NCBI RefSeq assembly: GCF_016093275.1
Contig: NZ_JAEDAK010000005.1
Coordinates: forward strand, 188,001-252,000
Direction of reading: 5' to 3'
Origin: Inhella proteolytica
GTDB lineage: Bacteria > Pseudomonadota > Gammaproteobacteria > Burkholderiales > Burkholderiaceae_C
DNA length: 64,000 nucleotides
Part shown: positions 1 to 8,418 of the stretch, piece by piece
How positions within the stretch are numbered: position 1 is the stretch's first letter
How the letters are laid out: every line of letters starts with the position of its first letter
Notes under the pieces: generated by a model
What the model was told of the DNA's origin: nothing
The model's database searches: none
Seen by the model: only the letters and a program-made list of their open reading frames with translations
Position numbers and translations under genes: made by a program

Positions 1-546
1 CCCACGGCGCTCTGTCTGGAGTTGACCGAGAGCGCGCTCATGCGCCGCAACAGCGACGTCGTGGAGATCCTCACCCAGGTGCGCCAGCTTGGGGTGTATG
101 TGGCAATGGACGACTTCGGCACCGAGCATTCCTCGCTCAGTCGCTTGCGTGAGCTTCCGGTCGAAGTGCTCAAGATCGACCGCGCTTTCATCGATGGTCT
201 GCCGGACGAGACGGGGGATCTGGCCATCGTCTCCTCCATCTTGAGTCTGGCCTATGCCATGGGCAAGCATGTGATCGCCGAGGGTGTCGAGACGGTCGAG
301 CAAGCGCTTGCCTTGTGTGACATGGGCTGCCCGGTGGCGCAGGGCTATCTGTTTGCACGTCCGTTGGCTGCGGGCGAGATCCCGGCCCTGCTTGGCCAGC
401 CCCTTTGGCAAGCTCCCAGCGGCTGGAAGGCCCGCCTGCAACCCGCCGCTGGCAGCCGCACGCGGCGTGCCCACCGCGCCTTCATCGATGAATTCCTGTT
501 TCACATCGGCGCCCCGATGGGCGGCCGGACCGGAGCCGCACGATGA
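1..546 (+). CDS. EAL-domain c-di-GMP phosphodiesterase, C-terminal part
   Basis: This is the tail of a gene that begins before the window. The frame is open from base 1. It shows the second half of an EAL domain: ELTES at the start, DDFGTE (usually DDFGTG), LKIDRAFI with the catalytic lysine, AEGVET with a metal-binding glutamate, and AQGYLFARPL. EAL domains hydrolyse cyclic di-GMP to pGpG in the cytoplasm. The retained residues suggest activity, but the N-terminal EAL motif and any sensor or GGDEF domain lie outside the window. About 45 proline- and arginine-rich residues follow the domain. The stop overlaps the next start (ATGA), so the two genes are probably co-translated. Confidence 0.9.
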   Translation, partial: PTALCLELTESALMRRNSDVVEILTQVRQLGVYVAMDDFGTEHSSLSRLRELPVEVLKIDRAFIDGLPDETGDLAIVSSILSLAYAMGKHVIAEGVETVEQALALCDMGCPVAQGYLFARPLAAGEIPALLGQPLWQAPSGWKARLQPAAGSRTRRAHRAFIDEFLFHIGAPMGGRTGAAR

Positions 547-1388
547 TGGTGCTCGTCGTCGGCATTGGCAATCTGCTCGTTGGCCTGGCCTACAGCGTCC
601 TGGGCCTGCTGAGTGCCTGGGAGGCCTACAGCCAGTACCGCACGCGCGGCCTGTCACGCTTCGGGCTGGGTTTCTCGCTGATGGCGGCGAGCTGCGGGCC
701 GCATCACCTGGTGCATGGTTGGTGCGTGCTCACGGGCGGCGGCGTCTCGCCGGCCTTGTTCGGGATCACTCTGCTGGGTCTGCCGGCGGGCCTGGTGTTC
801 TGCGCGCTGCGCCTGGAGGCGATGCGGGGCGGCCTGGGCGACCGCATCCTCGTGGTCAACCCGGTGCATATGGCCGCCGTGGCAGCGGCCTGCCTCGGGG
901 GAGTGGGCCTGCTGGCGGGCTGGTCCCTGCACAGCCCCGCGCCGGTGCTGCCAGAGGCGGAGATTTGCACCCCGCAGGGCCTGGTGCGCCTGGCCGATGG
1001 CGCCGCCAGCCCTGCGCTCGCCCCGTTGACCCTGTTCGCCAACCTGTTCGTGACGGTGGCCTATGGTTTGGTGGGCTGGTATTTGCTGGCAACCCAAGTT
1101 CGCCGCTACGTGCTGGAGCGCACCTGGTCGCTGTCCGGTCTGTCGCTGGGGCTGGTGTTTCCCACCTGCGCCGCGATGCATCTGATCGTCGCCCTGGCCA
1201 AGAACCACGACGCCGCGGCGCTGCCCTTTGATCTGCTCGGGGTGCCGGCCTCGATCTACTTCCTGTGGGTGGTTCGCCGCTTGCACAACGATTCCGTGAT
1301 CGACTGGAACCGCCGTCCGCTGGTGGGCATCGCCACCGCGCCGGTCCGCGAGGCGCCTTGGAGCGAGCGCTCGACGGTGCCGCGTTGA
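543..1388 (+). CDS. Seven-TM membrane protein of unknown function, coupled to the EAL gene
   Basis: I do not recognise a named family. The 281-residue protein shows about seven hydrophobic segments (roughly residues 4-28, 40-62, 75-97, 109-129, 160-183, 194-218 and 228-245). Histidines sit in or beside the membrane: PHHLVHG in the second segment, NPVH before the fourth and AAMH in the sixth. Such histidines could bind a metal or haem, as in MHYT-type sensors, but no MHYT motif is present. The ATG overlaps the EAL stop by four bases. A role as a membrane input for the upstream phosphodiesterase is an inference from this coupling only. Confidence 0.75.
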   Translation: MMVLVVGIGNLLVGLAYSVLGLLSAWEAYSQYRTRGLSRFGLGFSLMAASCGPHHLVHGWCVLTGGGVSPALFGITLLGLPAGLVFCALRLEAMRGGLGDRILVVNPVHMAAVAAACLGGVGLLAGWSLHSPAPVLPEAEICTPQGLVRLADGAASPALAPLTLFANLFVTVAYGLVGWYLLATQVRRYVLERTWSLSGLSLGLVFPTCAAMHLIVALAKNHDAAALPFDLLGVPASIYFLWVVRRLHNDSVIDWNRRPLVGIATAPVREAPWSERSTVPR

Positions 1389-1441
1389 CCGCGACAGAGA
1401 GCCGGGGCGCCCCCCTGCCCCTGAGCGGGCATGATGACGCC

Positions 1442-1726
1442 ATGCGTACCTCTGCCTCTCGTCTCGCCGCCTTGGCCACCCTGGTCGCCGTGGTGGCCGC
1501 CGCGGTGCTGTTCAACCCGTCGCCCGAGCGCCACCGCACTCAGATCAAGCAGGCCGTGGCCGAACGCAACCAGCTTGCGGCCATGCTGCGCCTGGGTGAT
1601 GTGGCGGCCTTCGTGTCGAGCTACCACTCGCTGGGCGTGGCCTCGTACACCACGGTGAACGGCAGGCTGTTGTCCGTGGGGGCCCTGGGGGTGGTGGTGG
1701 TGCTGGACTCGGATCGCAGCCCCTGA
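1442..1726 (+). CDS. Small membrane-anchored protein, DUF4359-like
   Basis: This is a 94-residue protein with an N-terminal hydrophobic segment (about residues 8-24) that should act as a signal anchor. The order NPSPE after the membrane segment, then SLGVASYTT and a final hydrophobic strand, resembles the small DUF4359 family (NPS followed by FxxFSxYxT). No function is known for that family. The start was taken at the ATG just before the hydrophobic segment. An open frame continues upstream, but it overlaps the preceding gene and looks non-coding. The family assignment is from memory and moderate at best. Confidence 0.55.
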   Translation: MRTSASRLAALATLVAVVAAAVLFNPSPERHRTQIKQAVAERNQLAAMLRLGDVAAFVSSYHSLGVASYTTVNGRLLSVGALGVVVVLDSDRSP

Positions 1727-1862
1727 CCCGCGGCGCCGGGTGCGGACGACCCTGCGCTGAGGCCCCCGGTCCCTCCGGCGGCCGCTCTGGCCTCGTATCA
1801 AGCCTCGTGTCAGCTCGTCGGGCTAGCCTGCCCGTCCTCTTTGTGCCCCTCGACGGCTGACC

Positions 1863-3434
1863 ATGCTCAACAACGTTCGCATCTCGCAGCGCTTTCTGAC
1901 CGTGATGGCGCTGTTCTGGGTCGCCTTCCTGCTGATGGCGGGCGTGGCCCTTTGGGGCCTGTTCAGCACTTCTCGCCAGCTCAACGAAGTGGCCGGCGTG
2001 CGCATGCAGACGATCAACCGCATCAACGAGATCATCAAGGCCAACCAGGCCAACCGGCTGGAGGTGCTGCTGATGTTCCAGCACGCGCCTGAAAGCCCTT
2101 TGCTCAGCATCCACGGCCACGAACTCGCGCTGCACTTGGATACCTTTGACCAGCGTCGCAGCGCCAACCAGGCCCTGTGGCCGCTGGTGTACCAAGCCGT
2201 GCGCGAGGAACCCCAGGTCCGCCGGCTCGTCACCGAGCTGGAGGGCCTGCGCAAGGCCTGGGTGGAGCGGGTCGATGCCACGGTCAGCGCCGTGCGTGCG
2301 GGTGACTTCTCGCCCCCCACCATGGCCGCATTCTTGGCTGCCGGACGGCGCGAGGGGCAGGCCCTGTTCGACGGCCTGGAGAAGCTGCGCCAGCACCAGG
2401 AGGCGCTCGCGCAGGATCACGCACAAGCCGCCAGCACGCTGAGCCAGCGCATCCTGGTCGCCTTCATGGGCTTGGGCTTGCTGGTGGGTGTGCCCGCCAC
2501 CTGGATGTTCCTGAGCCTGCTCAGGCGCATTCGCAACGGCTTTGCCAAGGCCGACGAGCTGGCCAGCGCGATCGCCGCTGGCGACCTTCGCCTGGAAATC
2601 GCAGCGGATGGGCGGGATGAGATCGGTCATCTGCTCGGCCAGATGCAGCACATGCGCGCCAAGCTGCTGGAGCTCATCCGTGAAGTGCGCCAGGCGGCCG
2701 ATGGCGTGCAGGTGGCGGCCAGCGAGGTGGCCGACGGCAATATGGACCTCTCCAGCCGCACCGAGCAGACCGCCAGCAATCTGCAGCAGACCGCCAGCAC
2801 CACCGATGAGCTGAGTGCCACCGTGCGTCAGAACGCCGACAACGCGGCGCAGGCCAACCAGCTCGCGCAAGGCGCTTCCGACGTGGCCGGGCGGGGCGGC
2901 CAGGTGGTGGGCGAGGTGGTGGCCACCATGCGCGGCATCCACGACAGCTCGCGCCGCATCGCCGACATCATTGGCGTTATCGACGGCATCGCCTTCCAGA
3001 CCAACATCTTGGCCTTGAACGCCGCCGTGGAGGCCGCGCGCGCCGGTGAGGCGGGGCGAGGCTTTGCGGTGGTGGCCAGCGAGGTGCGCAGCCTGGCGCA
3101 GCGCAGCGCCGAGGCCGCGCGCGAGATCAAGACCCTGATCAGCGCCAGCGTGGAGCACGTGGAGCAGGGCACGCAGCTGGTGGACCGTGCCGGCGCCACC
3201 ATGGGTGAAGTGGTGGCCGCCATCCAGCGCGTCACCGGCATCGTGGGCGAGATCAGCGTGGCCAGCGCCGAGCAGAGCGAGGGCGTGGGCTTGGTGGGTC
3301 AGTCCCTCAGCCAGATGGATCAGGCGACGCAGCAGAACGCCGCGCTGGTGGAGCAGAGCGCGGCGGCGGCGGCCAGCCTGCGCGATCAGGCCAACCAGCT
3401 GGTGCAGGCGGTGGCGGGGTTCCGGCTGCCCTGA
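1863..3434 (+). CDS. Methyl-accepting chemotaxis protein
   Basis: This is a transmembrane chemoreceptor of 523 residues. It has a TM segment at about 11-34, a periplasmic four-helix-bundle-like sensor at 35-195, a second TM at about 197-220, a HAMP domain to about 275, and a long cytoplasmic coiled coil. The highly conserved signalling tip ([19 protein letters not shown], residues 374-392) contacts CheA and CheW. There is no C-terminal NWETF-type pentapeptide for tethering CheR/CheB. The ligand cannot be told from the sequence. No che genes are in the window, so it acts through a core set encoded elsewhere. No sigma-28 promoter was recognised upstream. Confidence 0.95.
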   Translation: MLNNVRISQRFLTVMALFWVAFLLMAGVALWGLFSTSRQLNEVAGVRMQTINRINEIIKANQANRLEVLLMFQHAPESPLLSIHGHELALHLDTFDQRRSANQALWPLVYQAVREEPQVRRLVTELEGLRKAWVERVDATVSAVRAGDFSPPTMAAFLAAGRREGQALFDGLEKLRQHQEALAQDHAQAASTLSQRILVAFMGLGLLVGVPATWMFLSLLRRIRNGFAKADELASAIAAGDLRLEIAADGRDEIGHLLGQMQHMRAKLLELIREVRQAADGVQVAASEVADGNMDLSSRTEQTASNLQQTASTTDELSATVRQNADNAAQANQLAQGASDVAGRGGQVVGEVVATMRGIHDSSRRIADIIGVIDGIAFQTNILALNAAVEAARAGEAGRGFAVVASEVRSLAQRSAEAAREIKTLISASVEHVEQGTQLVDRAGATMGEVVAAIQRVTGIVGEISVASAEQSEGVGLVGQSLSQMDQATQQNAALVEQSAAAAASLRDQANQLVQAVAGFRLP

Positions 3435-3455
3435 ACCGCTTGCACCTTCAGCGCC

Positions 3456-4064
3456 TCAGAGCTCATCCGGAAAGTAGAACCCCCCCGCCGGCACCAGCTC
3501 ACGCGGCTGCAGGCTGCTCACGCTGAAGGGGCTCAGCTGGCCGCTCGCCTCCCAGGCCTCGGCACCGCCCACATGGTTCAGCGCGGTGAACTGCAGGGTC
3601 CAGCGGCCGTCCGCATGGGTTTGCAGTTCGGGCTCGCGCTGCAGCTTGCGCAGCGCGTCCAAGCCGTAGGTCGGCCCGGCCAGCCAGCTCTCCAGGATGA
3701 ACTCGGGCTGGCGGTAGAACGCAGCGTCGGTGAGTTGCACGCGCGGGTCGCGCAGCCAGGCCACCAGGGTGCGGGCGAAGGCGGCCAGGCCCATGCGTTC
3801 CCAGGGCAGGCCGGGCTGGCTGCGCAGCAGCTCGCTGGCCAGGCCGAGCGCCTGCGGGCCGGCCAGGGCGGTGAAGCGCCCGTCCTGCTCGATCACGTGC
3901 AGCGAGCGGTTCTGTTGGTCGATCAGCCAGTAGAAGCCGCTCACGGGCCAGCCGCCGCCGTAGCTGCGCGTGACGTCGCGGCGCCACCAGCGCGTGTGCT
4001 CGGGGTGCAGGTAGGGCGCGGCGGCGTCGATCAGGCCCTGCGGCAAGTTGGGAGGCGTGCTCAT
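3456..4064 (-). CDS. Hypothetical protein, third gene of a papain-like protease cassette
   Basis: This is a 202-residue soluble protein with no signal peptide or membrane segment and no family I recognise. It is rich in tryptophan and aromatic residues (HTRWWRRD, GFYWLID, GRWTLQF). It ends a three-gene minus-strand operon, starting 10 bp after the stop of the papain-like protease gene. Its place after a putative toxin-like enzyme would fit an immunity or adaptor protein, but this is inferred only from gene order. Confidence 0.75.
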   Translation of the reverse strand: MSTPPNLPQGLIDAAAPYLHPEHTRWWRRDVTRSYGGGWPVSGFYWLIDQQNRSLHVIEQDGRFTALAGPQALGLASELLRSQPGLPWERMGLAAFARTLVAWLRDPRVQLTDAAFYRQPEFILESWLAGPTYGLDALRKLQREPELQTHADGRWTLQFTALNHVGGAEAWEASGQLSPFSVSSLQPRELVPAGGFYFPDEL

Positions 4065-4074
4065 GGGGTTCTCG

Positions 4075-4680
4075 TCAGGGGGCGCGTTCGCAGACGATGA
4101 CGATGGCCTGCGGGTTGTACTTGGCGTCGAACTCTTCCTGCGACATCTCGCGCGTGCGGCCGCCGTAGGCGGGGTCGGGGTCGCGCACCTTGTAGGTGCG
4201 GTTGCCGTCCTCGTCGATGTCCACGCCCTCCAGCATCACGCGGTGGCCGGGGTCCTTGAAGCCGATCAGCGCGGGCTTGCCGTCCAGCGTGGCGGGCAGG
4301 TCCTCGGAGGCGATGTTGCGGTGTGTCTGGGTCTTGACGCCGTGCTTTTCCAGCAGTTGGGCGGCATAGGCCGGGTTGATCGGCGTGGTCTCGAAGTCGT
4401 GATCGGGCTTGCCCATCAGATCGCGCACTTCCTGCTGCAGATCCTCTTCGGGGATGTTCTCCCCGGTGAGCTCGTGGATCATGTTGCGGCTCGAGGCCAC
4501 GACGCAGGAGTTGCTGTTCTGCTGCGTGAAGTGGCCCAGCAGCCAGCGCCGCACCTGGGCCAGCGCGCGATTGATCGAGAAGCCTTCGCTCTCGGCCGGG
4601 CAGGGGCTGACCGGGCTGCCCTCGCTGGCGGCGCTGAATTCCTCTTGGGCGGCCTGTGCGGCCAGGGCCAACTCATCCAT
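4075..4680 (-). CDS. Papain-like (C39-type) cysteine protease family protein
   Basis: This is a 201-residue protein with a plausible Cys-His-Asp triad. C59 lies in NSNSCVVASSRN, which resembles the catalytic-Cys helix of bacterial papain-like and C39-like peptidases. H146 lies in DPGHRVMLEGVD and D167 in KVRDPDP. No signal peptide is seen. The chosen ATG overlaps the stop of the upstream gene by eight bases (ATGGATGA). An upstream in-frame ATG would add only a proline/arginine-rich leader inside the upstream gene. Proteins of this fold process peptides or act as secreted effectors. The substrate is unknown. Confidence 0.7.
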   Translation of the reverse strand: MDELALAAQAAQEEFSAASEGSPVSPCPAESEGFSINRALAQVRRWLLGHFTQQNSNSCVVASSRNMIHELTGENIPEEDLQQEVRDLMGKPDHDFETTPINPAYAAQLLEKHGVKTQTHRNIASEDLPATLDGKPALIGFKDPGHRVMLEGVDIDEDGNRTYKVRDPDPAYGGRTREMSQEEFDAKYNPQAIVIVCERAP

Positions 4681-5074
4681 GGCGCGCCTCCGGGGTTCTG
4701 GCCTGGGTCGGGGCCTGGGCCCGGGCCTTGGGTTCACGCAGGGCGGCGCCCAGCAGCACCTCGATGCGGTCCTGCTCGTTGCCCAGGGCGGGGTCGTCCA
4801 GGATCTGCATCAGCCGGCTCTTCAGCGCCGGGCTGCCCTGCACCGCCGCGCACAGCATCACGTCCACCAGCACCACCTGGTTGGCTTCCTTGTGGATGCC
4901 GCGTTCGGCCGCGCTGCGCAGCAACTGCCCCACCAGGGTTTCGAGCTGGTAGGGGTCGTACTGCGCGCACACCTGGGGCAGGTGGCGGCGCACATGGGTG
5001 AGCACGCGCGCCTGCAGGCCTTGCAGGCGTTGGGCGGCCAGGGTGCCGATCTGATCGGTGGAAATCTTCAGCAT
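4673..5074 (-). CDS. Small helical protein, possible secretion-cassette accessory
   Basis: This is a 133-residue, mostly alpha-helical protein with a disordered alanine/proline/arginine tail. The pattern (ISxxQ near the start, RxLxHxRRHLP, a GI-HKE segment, LVDVMLCA, then ILDDPAL and DRIEVLL) resembles small accessory proteins that I remember being encoded beside type VI secretion effectors, where the wording is usually FVDLM and ILxDP. That resemblance is unverified. It is the first gene of the minus-strand operon and overlaps the papain-like protease gene. No structural secretion genes are in the window. Confidence 0.7.
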   Translation of the reverse strand: MLKISTDQIGTLAAQRLQGLQARVLTHVRRHLPQVCAQYDPYQLETLVGQLLRSAAERGIHKEANQVVLVDVMLCAAVQGSPALKSRLMQILDDPALGNEQDRIEVLLGAALREPKARAQAPTQARTPEARHG

Positions 5075-5164
5075 GCGCCGGGTTGGGAGGGAGCGCGATC
5101 AGCATAGCCGGCAAGCGGGCGCTGACTTCTGGCGCGTTCCCGGCTCCCCCCTAGGCTCGTGCCC

Positions 5165-6178
5165 ATGAACCTTCTGCTCATCGGCGGTGGCCGCTTTGTC
5201 GGCCACCATCTGCTCGAAGCCGCGCTTGCCGCCGGCCATGCCGTCACCGTCTTCAGCCGCGGCCAGAGCCGCAGCGCCTGGCCCGCTGGCGTGGAAGTGC
5301 GCGTAGGTGACCGCCGGTCCGAGCTCAGCGCGCTGCGCCAAGGGCAATGGGACGCGGTGCTGGACTGCTGCGCCTACCTGCCCGGCGAGGTGACGCAGCT
5401 GGCCCAGGCCCTGGACGGCCGTGCCGCCCGCTATGTGCTCATATCCAGCGTCTCGGCCTACGCCAGCTTCGCGCAGCCGAACGACGAGGACAGCCCGCTG
5501 GGCAGCCTGGCCGCGGACGACCCCGACCTGCTCAGCGGCACGGTGAACGGCCGCAGCTACGGCCCGCTCAAGGCCATGGCGGAGGCGGCGGCGCTGCAGG
5601 CCTGGGGCGCGGACGCCTGCCTGCGCATCCGGCCCGGCCTGGTGATCGGCCCGCAGGACCCGACGCAGCGCTTCACCTACTGGCCGGTGCGCCTGGCGCG
5701 CGCACAGGCGGGCGAGCCGGTGCTGGCGCCGGGCCGGCCGGACACGCCGGTGCAGTGGATCGATGCGCGCGACCTGGCCGCCTTCACGCTGCAGGCCTTG
5801 ATAGATGGCCGCCAGGGCGCGGTGAACGTGCACACGGGCGGCGACGAACTGCGCCTGGGCACGGTGCTGGACGAGATGGCCGCCGCGCTGCAGCGCCAGC
5901 CGCGTTGGGTCTGGGTGCCGGACGAGGCCTTGCAGGCGGCCGGCGTCACGCCCTGGAGCGAGCTGCCGCTGTGGCTGCCGGCGCAGGGCGAGTACGCGCA
6001 CTTCATGCGCAACCGCAATGCCCGTGCACGGGCCTGGGGCCTGCGGACGCGCCCGGTGGCCGAGACGGCGCGCGACATCCTGGCCTGGTGGCAGGCCCTG
6101 CCGGCGGCGCAGCAGGTCTTCGACAAGGCCGGGCTGGCGCCGGCGCGTGAGCGGGAGCTGCTGGCCGCGTTGACCTGA
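5165..6178 (+). CDS. NAD-dependent epimerase/dehydratase family protein (atypical/extended SDR)
   Basis: The Rossmann-fold glycine motif LLIGGGRFVGHHL opens the 337-residue protein. SSVSAY and YGPLKA (Tyr-xxx-Lys) give the usual catalytic region, and RIRPGLVIGPQDP is typical of extended short-chain dehydrogenases. The C-terminal half binds the substrate, which cannot be named. A GTG lies two codons upstream, but the ATG is preferred because the glycine motif follows it directly. The gene stands alone between convergent and divergent neighbours, so context does not indicate a pathway. Confidence 0.88.
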   Translation: MNLLLIGGGRFVGHHLLEAALAAGHAVTVFSRGQSRSAWPAGVEVRVGDRRSELSALRQGQWDAVLDCCAYLPGEVTQLAQALDGRAARYVLISSVSAYASFAQPNDEDSPLGSLAADDPDLLSGTVNGRSYGPLKAMAEAAALQAWGADACLRIRPGLVIGPQDPTQRFTYWPVRLARAQAGEPVLAPGRPDTPVQWIDARDLAAFTLQALIDGRQGAVNVHTGGDELRLGTVLDEMAAALQRQPRWVWVPDEALQAAGVTPWSELPLWLPAQGEYAHFMRNRNARARAWGLRTRPVAETARDILAWWQALPAAQQVFDKAGLAPARERELLAALT

Positions 6179-6183
6179 TCGGC

Positions 6184-7299
6184 TCAGGCGCCCGGGTACT
6201 CCAGCTGCAGCGCCACGAACTCCGCCGTGGCGGCGCCATGGCGGGCGCGGATGCGCGCCAGCGCGGCCTGCAGCACCGCCACCGGGGTCTGGTCCGCCGC
6301 CAGGTTCAGCGCTTGCAGGCCGGGCTCGGGGCCGCTGCGGTCGGGCAGGAAGACGAGGCCGCCGCGGCTGCGCACCGGGCCGGCCGCCAGGCCCAGCACC
6401 TCGCTGCACCAGGTGCGCGCGTGGGCGTCGGCCAGCAGGGCCAGGCCCAGTTCGTTCAGGCCGGGTTGCAGCGCCAGGCCGAGCTGCTCGCGGTCCCACA
6501 GGCGCAGCCAGTTGCCGGCGGCGGCGCCCAGGTGGCGGGCGCGCAGCTGGAAATCGGCGCTGCGGTGGCGGGCGCTCCAGTCCGGCAGGCCCAGGCGCGC
6601 CGCGAGCGGCTGCGCCACCGCCGGGCCGGCCATGGCCTGCACCAGCGCCAGCGAGACCGGCAGCGAGGCGGTGACGCCGGTGGTGGTGATGACGGGCCCA
6701 TCGGCCAGGTAGCGGCGGTCGGCCACCCAGCGGGTGTCCGGGAACTTGCGGGCCAGCGCGTCGCGCGCGTACCAATGGCCCACCGCCTGGCGCCCCTGCA
6801 GCAGGCCGGCGCGCGCCAGCACCCAGACGCCGTCGCACACGCCCAGCACGGTGGCGCCCTTGGCGGCCTGGGCGCGCACCCAGGCCAGCAGGCTGGGGTC
6901 GTCGTCATGGTGCACGGCGGGCACCACCAGCAGGTCCGCGCCCTCGGGGTGGCGGGCATCGAACGCGGCGATGCTGGCCTGGGCCTGCAGCTGCAGCGCC
7001 GGGAACAGGCGGATCGGCCCGGCCTGCGTGCCCAGGGCCACGACATCGGCCACGCCGCTGGCCTGCAGCACGCCGTAGGGAATCACGTAGTCGGTCAGCT
7101 CGGTGTAGCGGTTCTCGCCCAGCACAGCCACCAGCGGCCGGCTGCGGCCGGCACGCGGCGGCGGCAGGCGCAGCGGAGCTTCGGCCGAAGAGGCCGCGGT
7201 GGCCGGCGGCAGGGTGGGGGCGCAGGCGCTGAACAGCGGGGCGCTCAGGCTGGCGAGCAGCTGGCGCCGGCGCAGGCCGGGGGGGGGTGTGGCAGGCAT
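6184..7299 (-). CDS. Exported DJ-1/PfpI (GATase1-like) family protein
   Basis: This is a 371-residue protein with an N-terminal RRRQLLASL stretch and a hydrophobic segment ending LFSAC. It looks like a twin-arginine-type signal with a lipobox, so it is probably a lipoprotein or periplasmic. The body resembles the class I amidotransferase-like domain found at the N terminus of some AraC activators (DYVIPYGVL, DLLVVPAV). It has the nucleophile elbow GVCDGVWVLARAGLL, where C is the likely reactive cysteine, but no DNA-binding domain follows. An upstream in-frame ATG exists; the later start better fits the signal. The reaction is unknown. Confidence 0.72.
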   Translation of the reverse strand: MPATPPPGLRRRQLLASLSAPLFSACAPTLPPATAASSAEAPLRLPPPRAGRSRPLVAVLGENRYTELTDYVIPYGVLQASGVADVVALGTQAGPIRLFPALQLQAQASIAAFDARHPEGADLLVVPAVHHDDDPSLLAWVRAQAAKGATVLGVCDGVWVLARAGLLQGRQAVGHWYARDALARKFPDTRWVADRRYLADGPVITTTGVTASLPVSLALVQAMAGPAVAQPLAARLGLPDWSARHRSADFQLRARHLGAAAGNWLRLWDREQLGLALQPGLNELGLALLADAHARTWCSEVLGLAAGPVRSRGGLVFLPDRSGPEPGLQALNLAADQTPVAVLQAALARIRARHGAATAEFVALQLEYPGA

Positions 7300-7536
7300 G
7301 GGTGGGCACGAAGAAGCCGGGGCGGGCAAATTCTGGGCAGCCCTCTGTGGTGCTGGCCGGACTTGCGACGTTCTGCGGCCGCCGGGGTGCGAACTGCGGT
7401 TGGCGCGGCGGCGGTTGGCGCCTCGCCAGCGCCGCTTCAGCCCCCGCGGCCCTCAGTTCGGCGCAGCGGCGTCCGGGGGCGGGCGGCAGGTGGTCAGAAT
7501 CGCGCCCTTCTTCTCAACCGCGCTGTCGAACCTGCC

Positions 7537-8406
7537 ATGGCCCGTCCCTCGCTCCGTCGCCTTTCCCTGGCCCTGCTGCCGCTGCTGCTGGGCGCCTGCG
7601 CGCTCAAGACGGTCGACATCACCGAGGACCAGTTCCTTCGCGGTCGCAAGAGCGACTGGGTCAGCGACCGCATCACGCGCAGCAATCTGGAGCTGGCGCT
7701 GCCCGATCTGCCCGGCCAGAGCCTGAAGGGCTGGCGCCTGAACCACCCGGCACCCAAGGCCACGCTGATCTACTTCTACGGCGGCGGCAACAACCTCTGG
7801 GACAACGCCCGCCTGATGCACGAGCTGGCGCAGAAGCTGGAAGTGGATGTGGTGAGCTTTGACGTGCGCGGCACCGGCGCCAGCGGCGGCCAGACCCGCT
7901 TCGAAACGATGCGCGCCGACGCGCTGCGCATCTACGACCAGCAGCGCAAGCCCGGCCAGCCCACGCTGGTGCTCGGCTACTCGCTGGGCAGCGTGGCGGC
8001 CGTGCACCTGGCCGCCAACCGCCCGGTGGAAGGCCTGATGGTGGCGGCCGGCATCTCCAGCTTCGAAGAAGCGCGCGGCCACTTCGACAAGCTGGTGCCC
8101 TGGTACGCCAAGCCCTTCGTCGAGCTGAAGTTCGACCCCGCCTTCCTGCAGCGCCCGCAGCCGGTGGACGAGATGCCCAAGGTGCAGGCGCCCACCCTGG
8201 TGATGCACGGCGAGGCCGACGAGACCCTGCCGGTGCAGTGCGGCGATTCGCTGGCCCAGGCCAGCAAGGCCGGCTGGAAGCGCTACCTGCGCATCCCGGC
8301 CAAGGGCCACGGCAACCTGCCGCTGGTGAGCGGCGAGGGCCTGGAGGCGCTGCGCGCGCTGGTGGCCGAAGCCGGCCAGCGCACCGCCACCGTGGCAGGG
8401 CGCTGA
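7537..8406 (+). CDS. Alpha/beta hydrolase lipoprotein
   Basis: The 289-residue protein has a lipoprotein signal (LPLLLGAC, cysteine near residue 20). An alpha/beta-hydrolase fold follows: YFYGGGNN as oxyanion strand, DVRGTGASGG, nucleophile elbow GYSLGS, the acid region HGEADETLP, and the histidine in AKGHGNLP. It probably sits on the outer membrane facing the periplasm and hydrolyses an ester or amide. The substrate is not evident. The start is the ATG just before the signal sequence. It is divergent from the PfpI-like gene across a 237-bp GC-rich spacer where I see no clear promoter. Confidence 0.87.
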   Translation: MARPSLRRLSLALLPLLLGACALKTVDITEDQFLRGRKSDWVSDRITRSNLELALPDLPGQSLKGWRLNHPAPKATLIYFYGGGNNLWDNARLMHELAQKLEVDVVSFDVRGTGASGGQTRFETMRADALRIYDQQRKPGQPTLVLGYSLGSVAAVHLAANRPVEGLMVAAGISSFEEARGHFDKLVPWYAKPFVELKFDPAFLQRPQPVDEMPKVQAPTLVMHGEADETLPVQCGDSLAQASKAGWKRYLRIPAKGHGNLPLVSGEGLEALRALVAEAGQRTATVAGR

Positions 8407-8418
8407 TCCGCCCGCGCC

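Noticed and set aside
6238-7536. Long plus-strand frame ahead of the lipoprotein hydrolase.
   Set aside because: It is antisense to the GATase1-like gene and low in complexity. The hydrolase has a clear lipoprotein signal starting at 7537.
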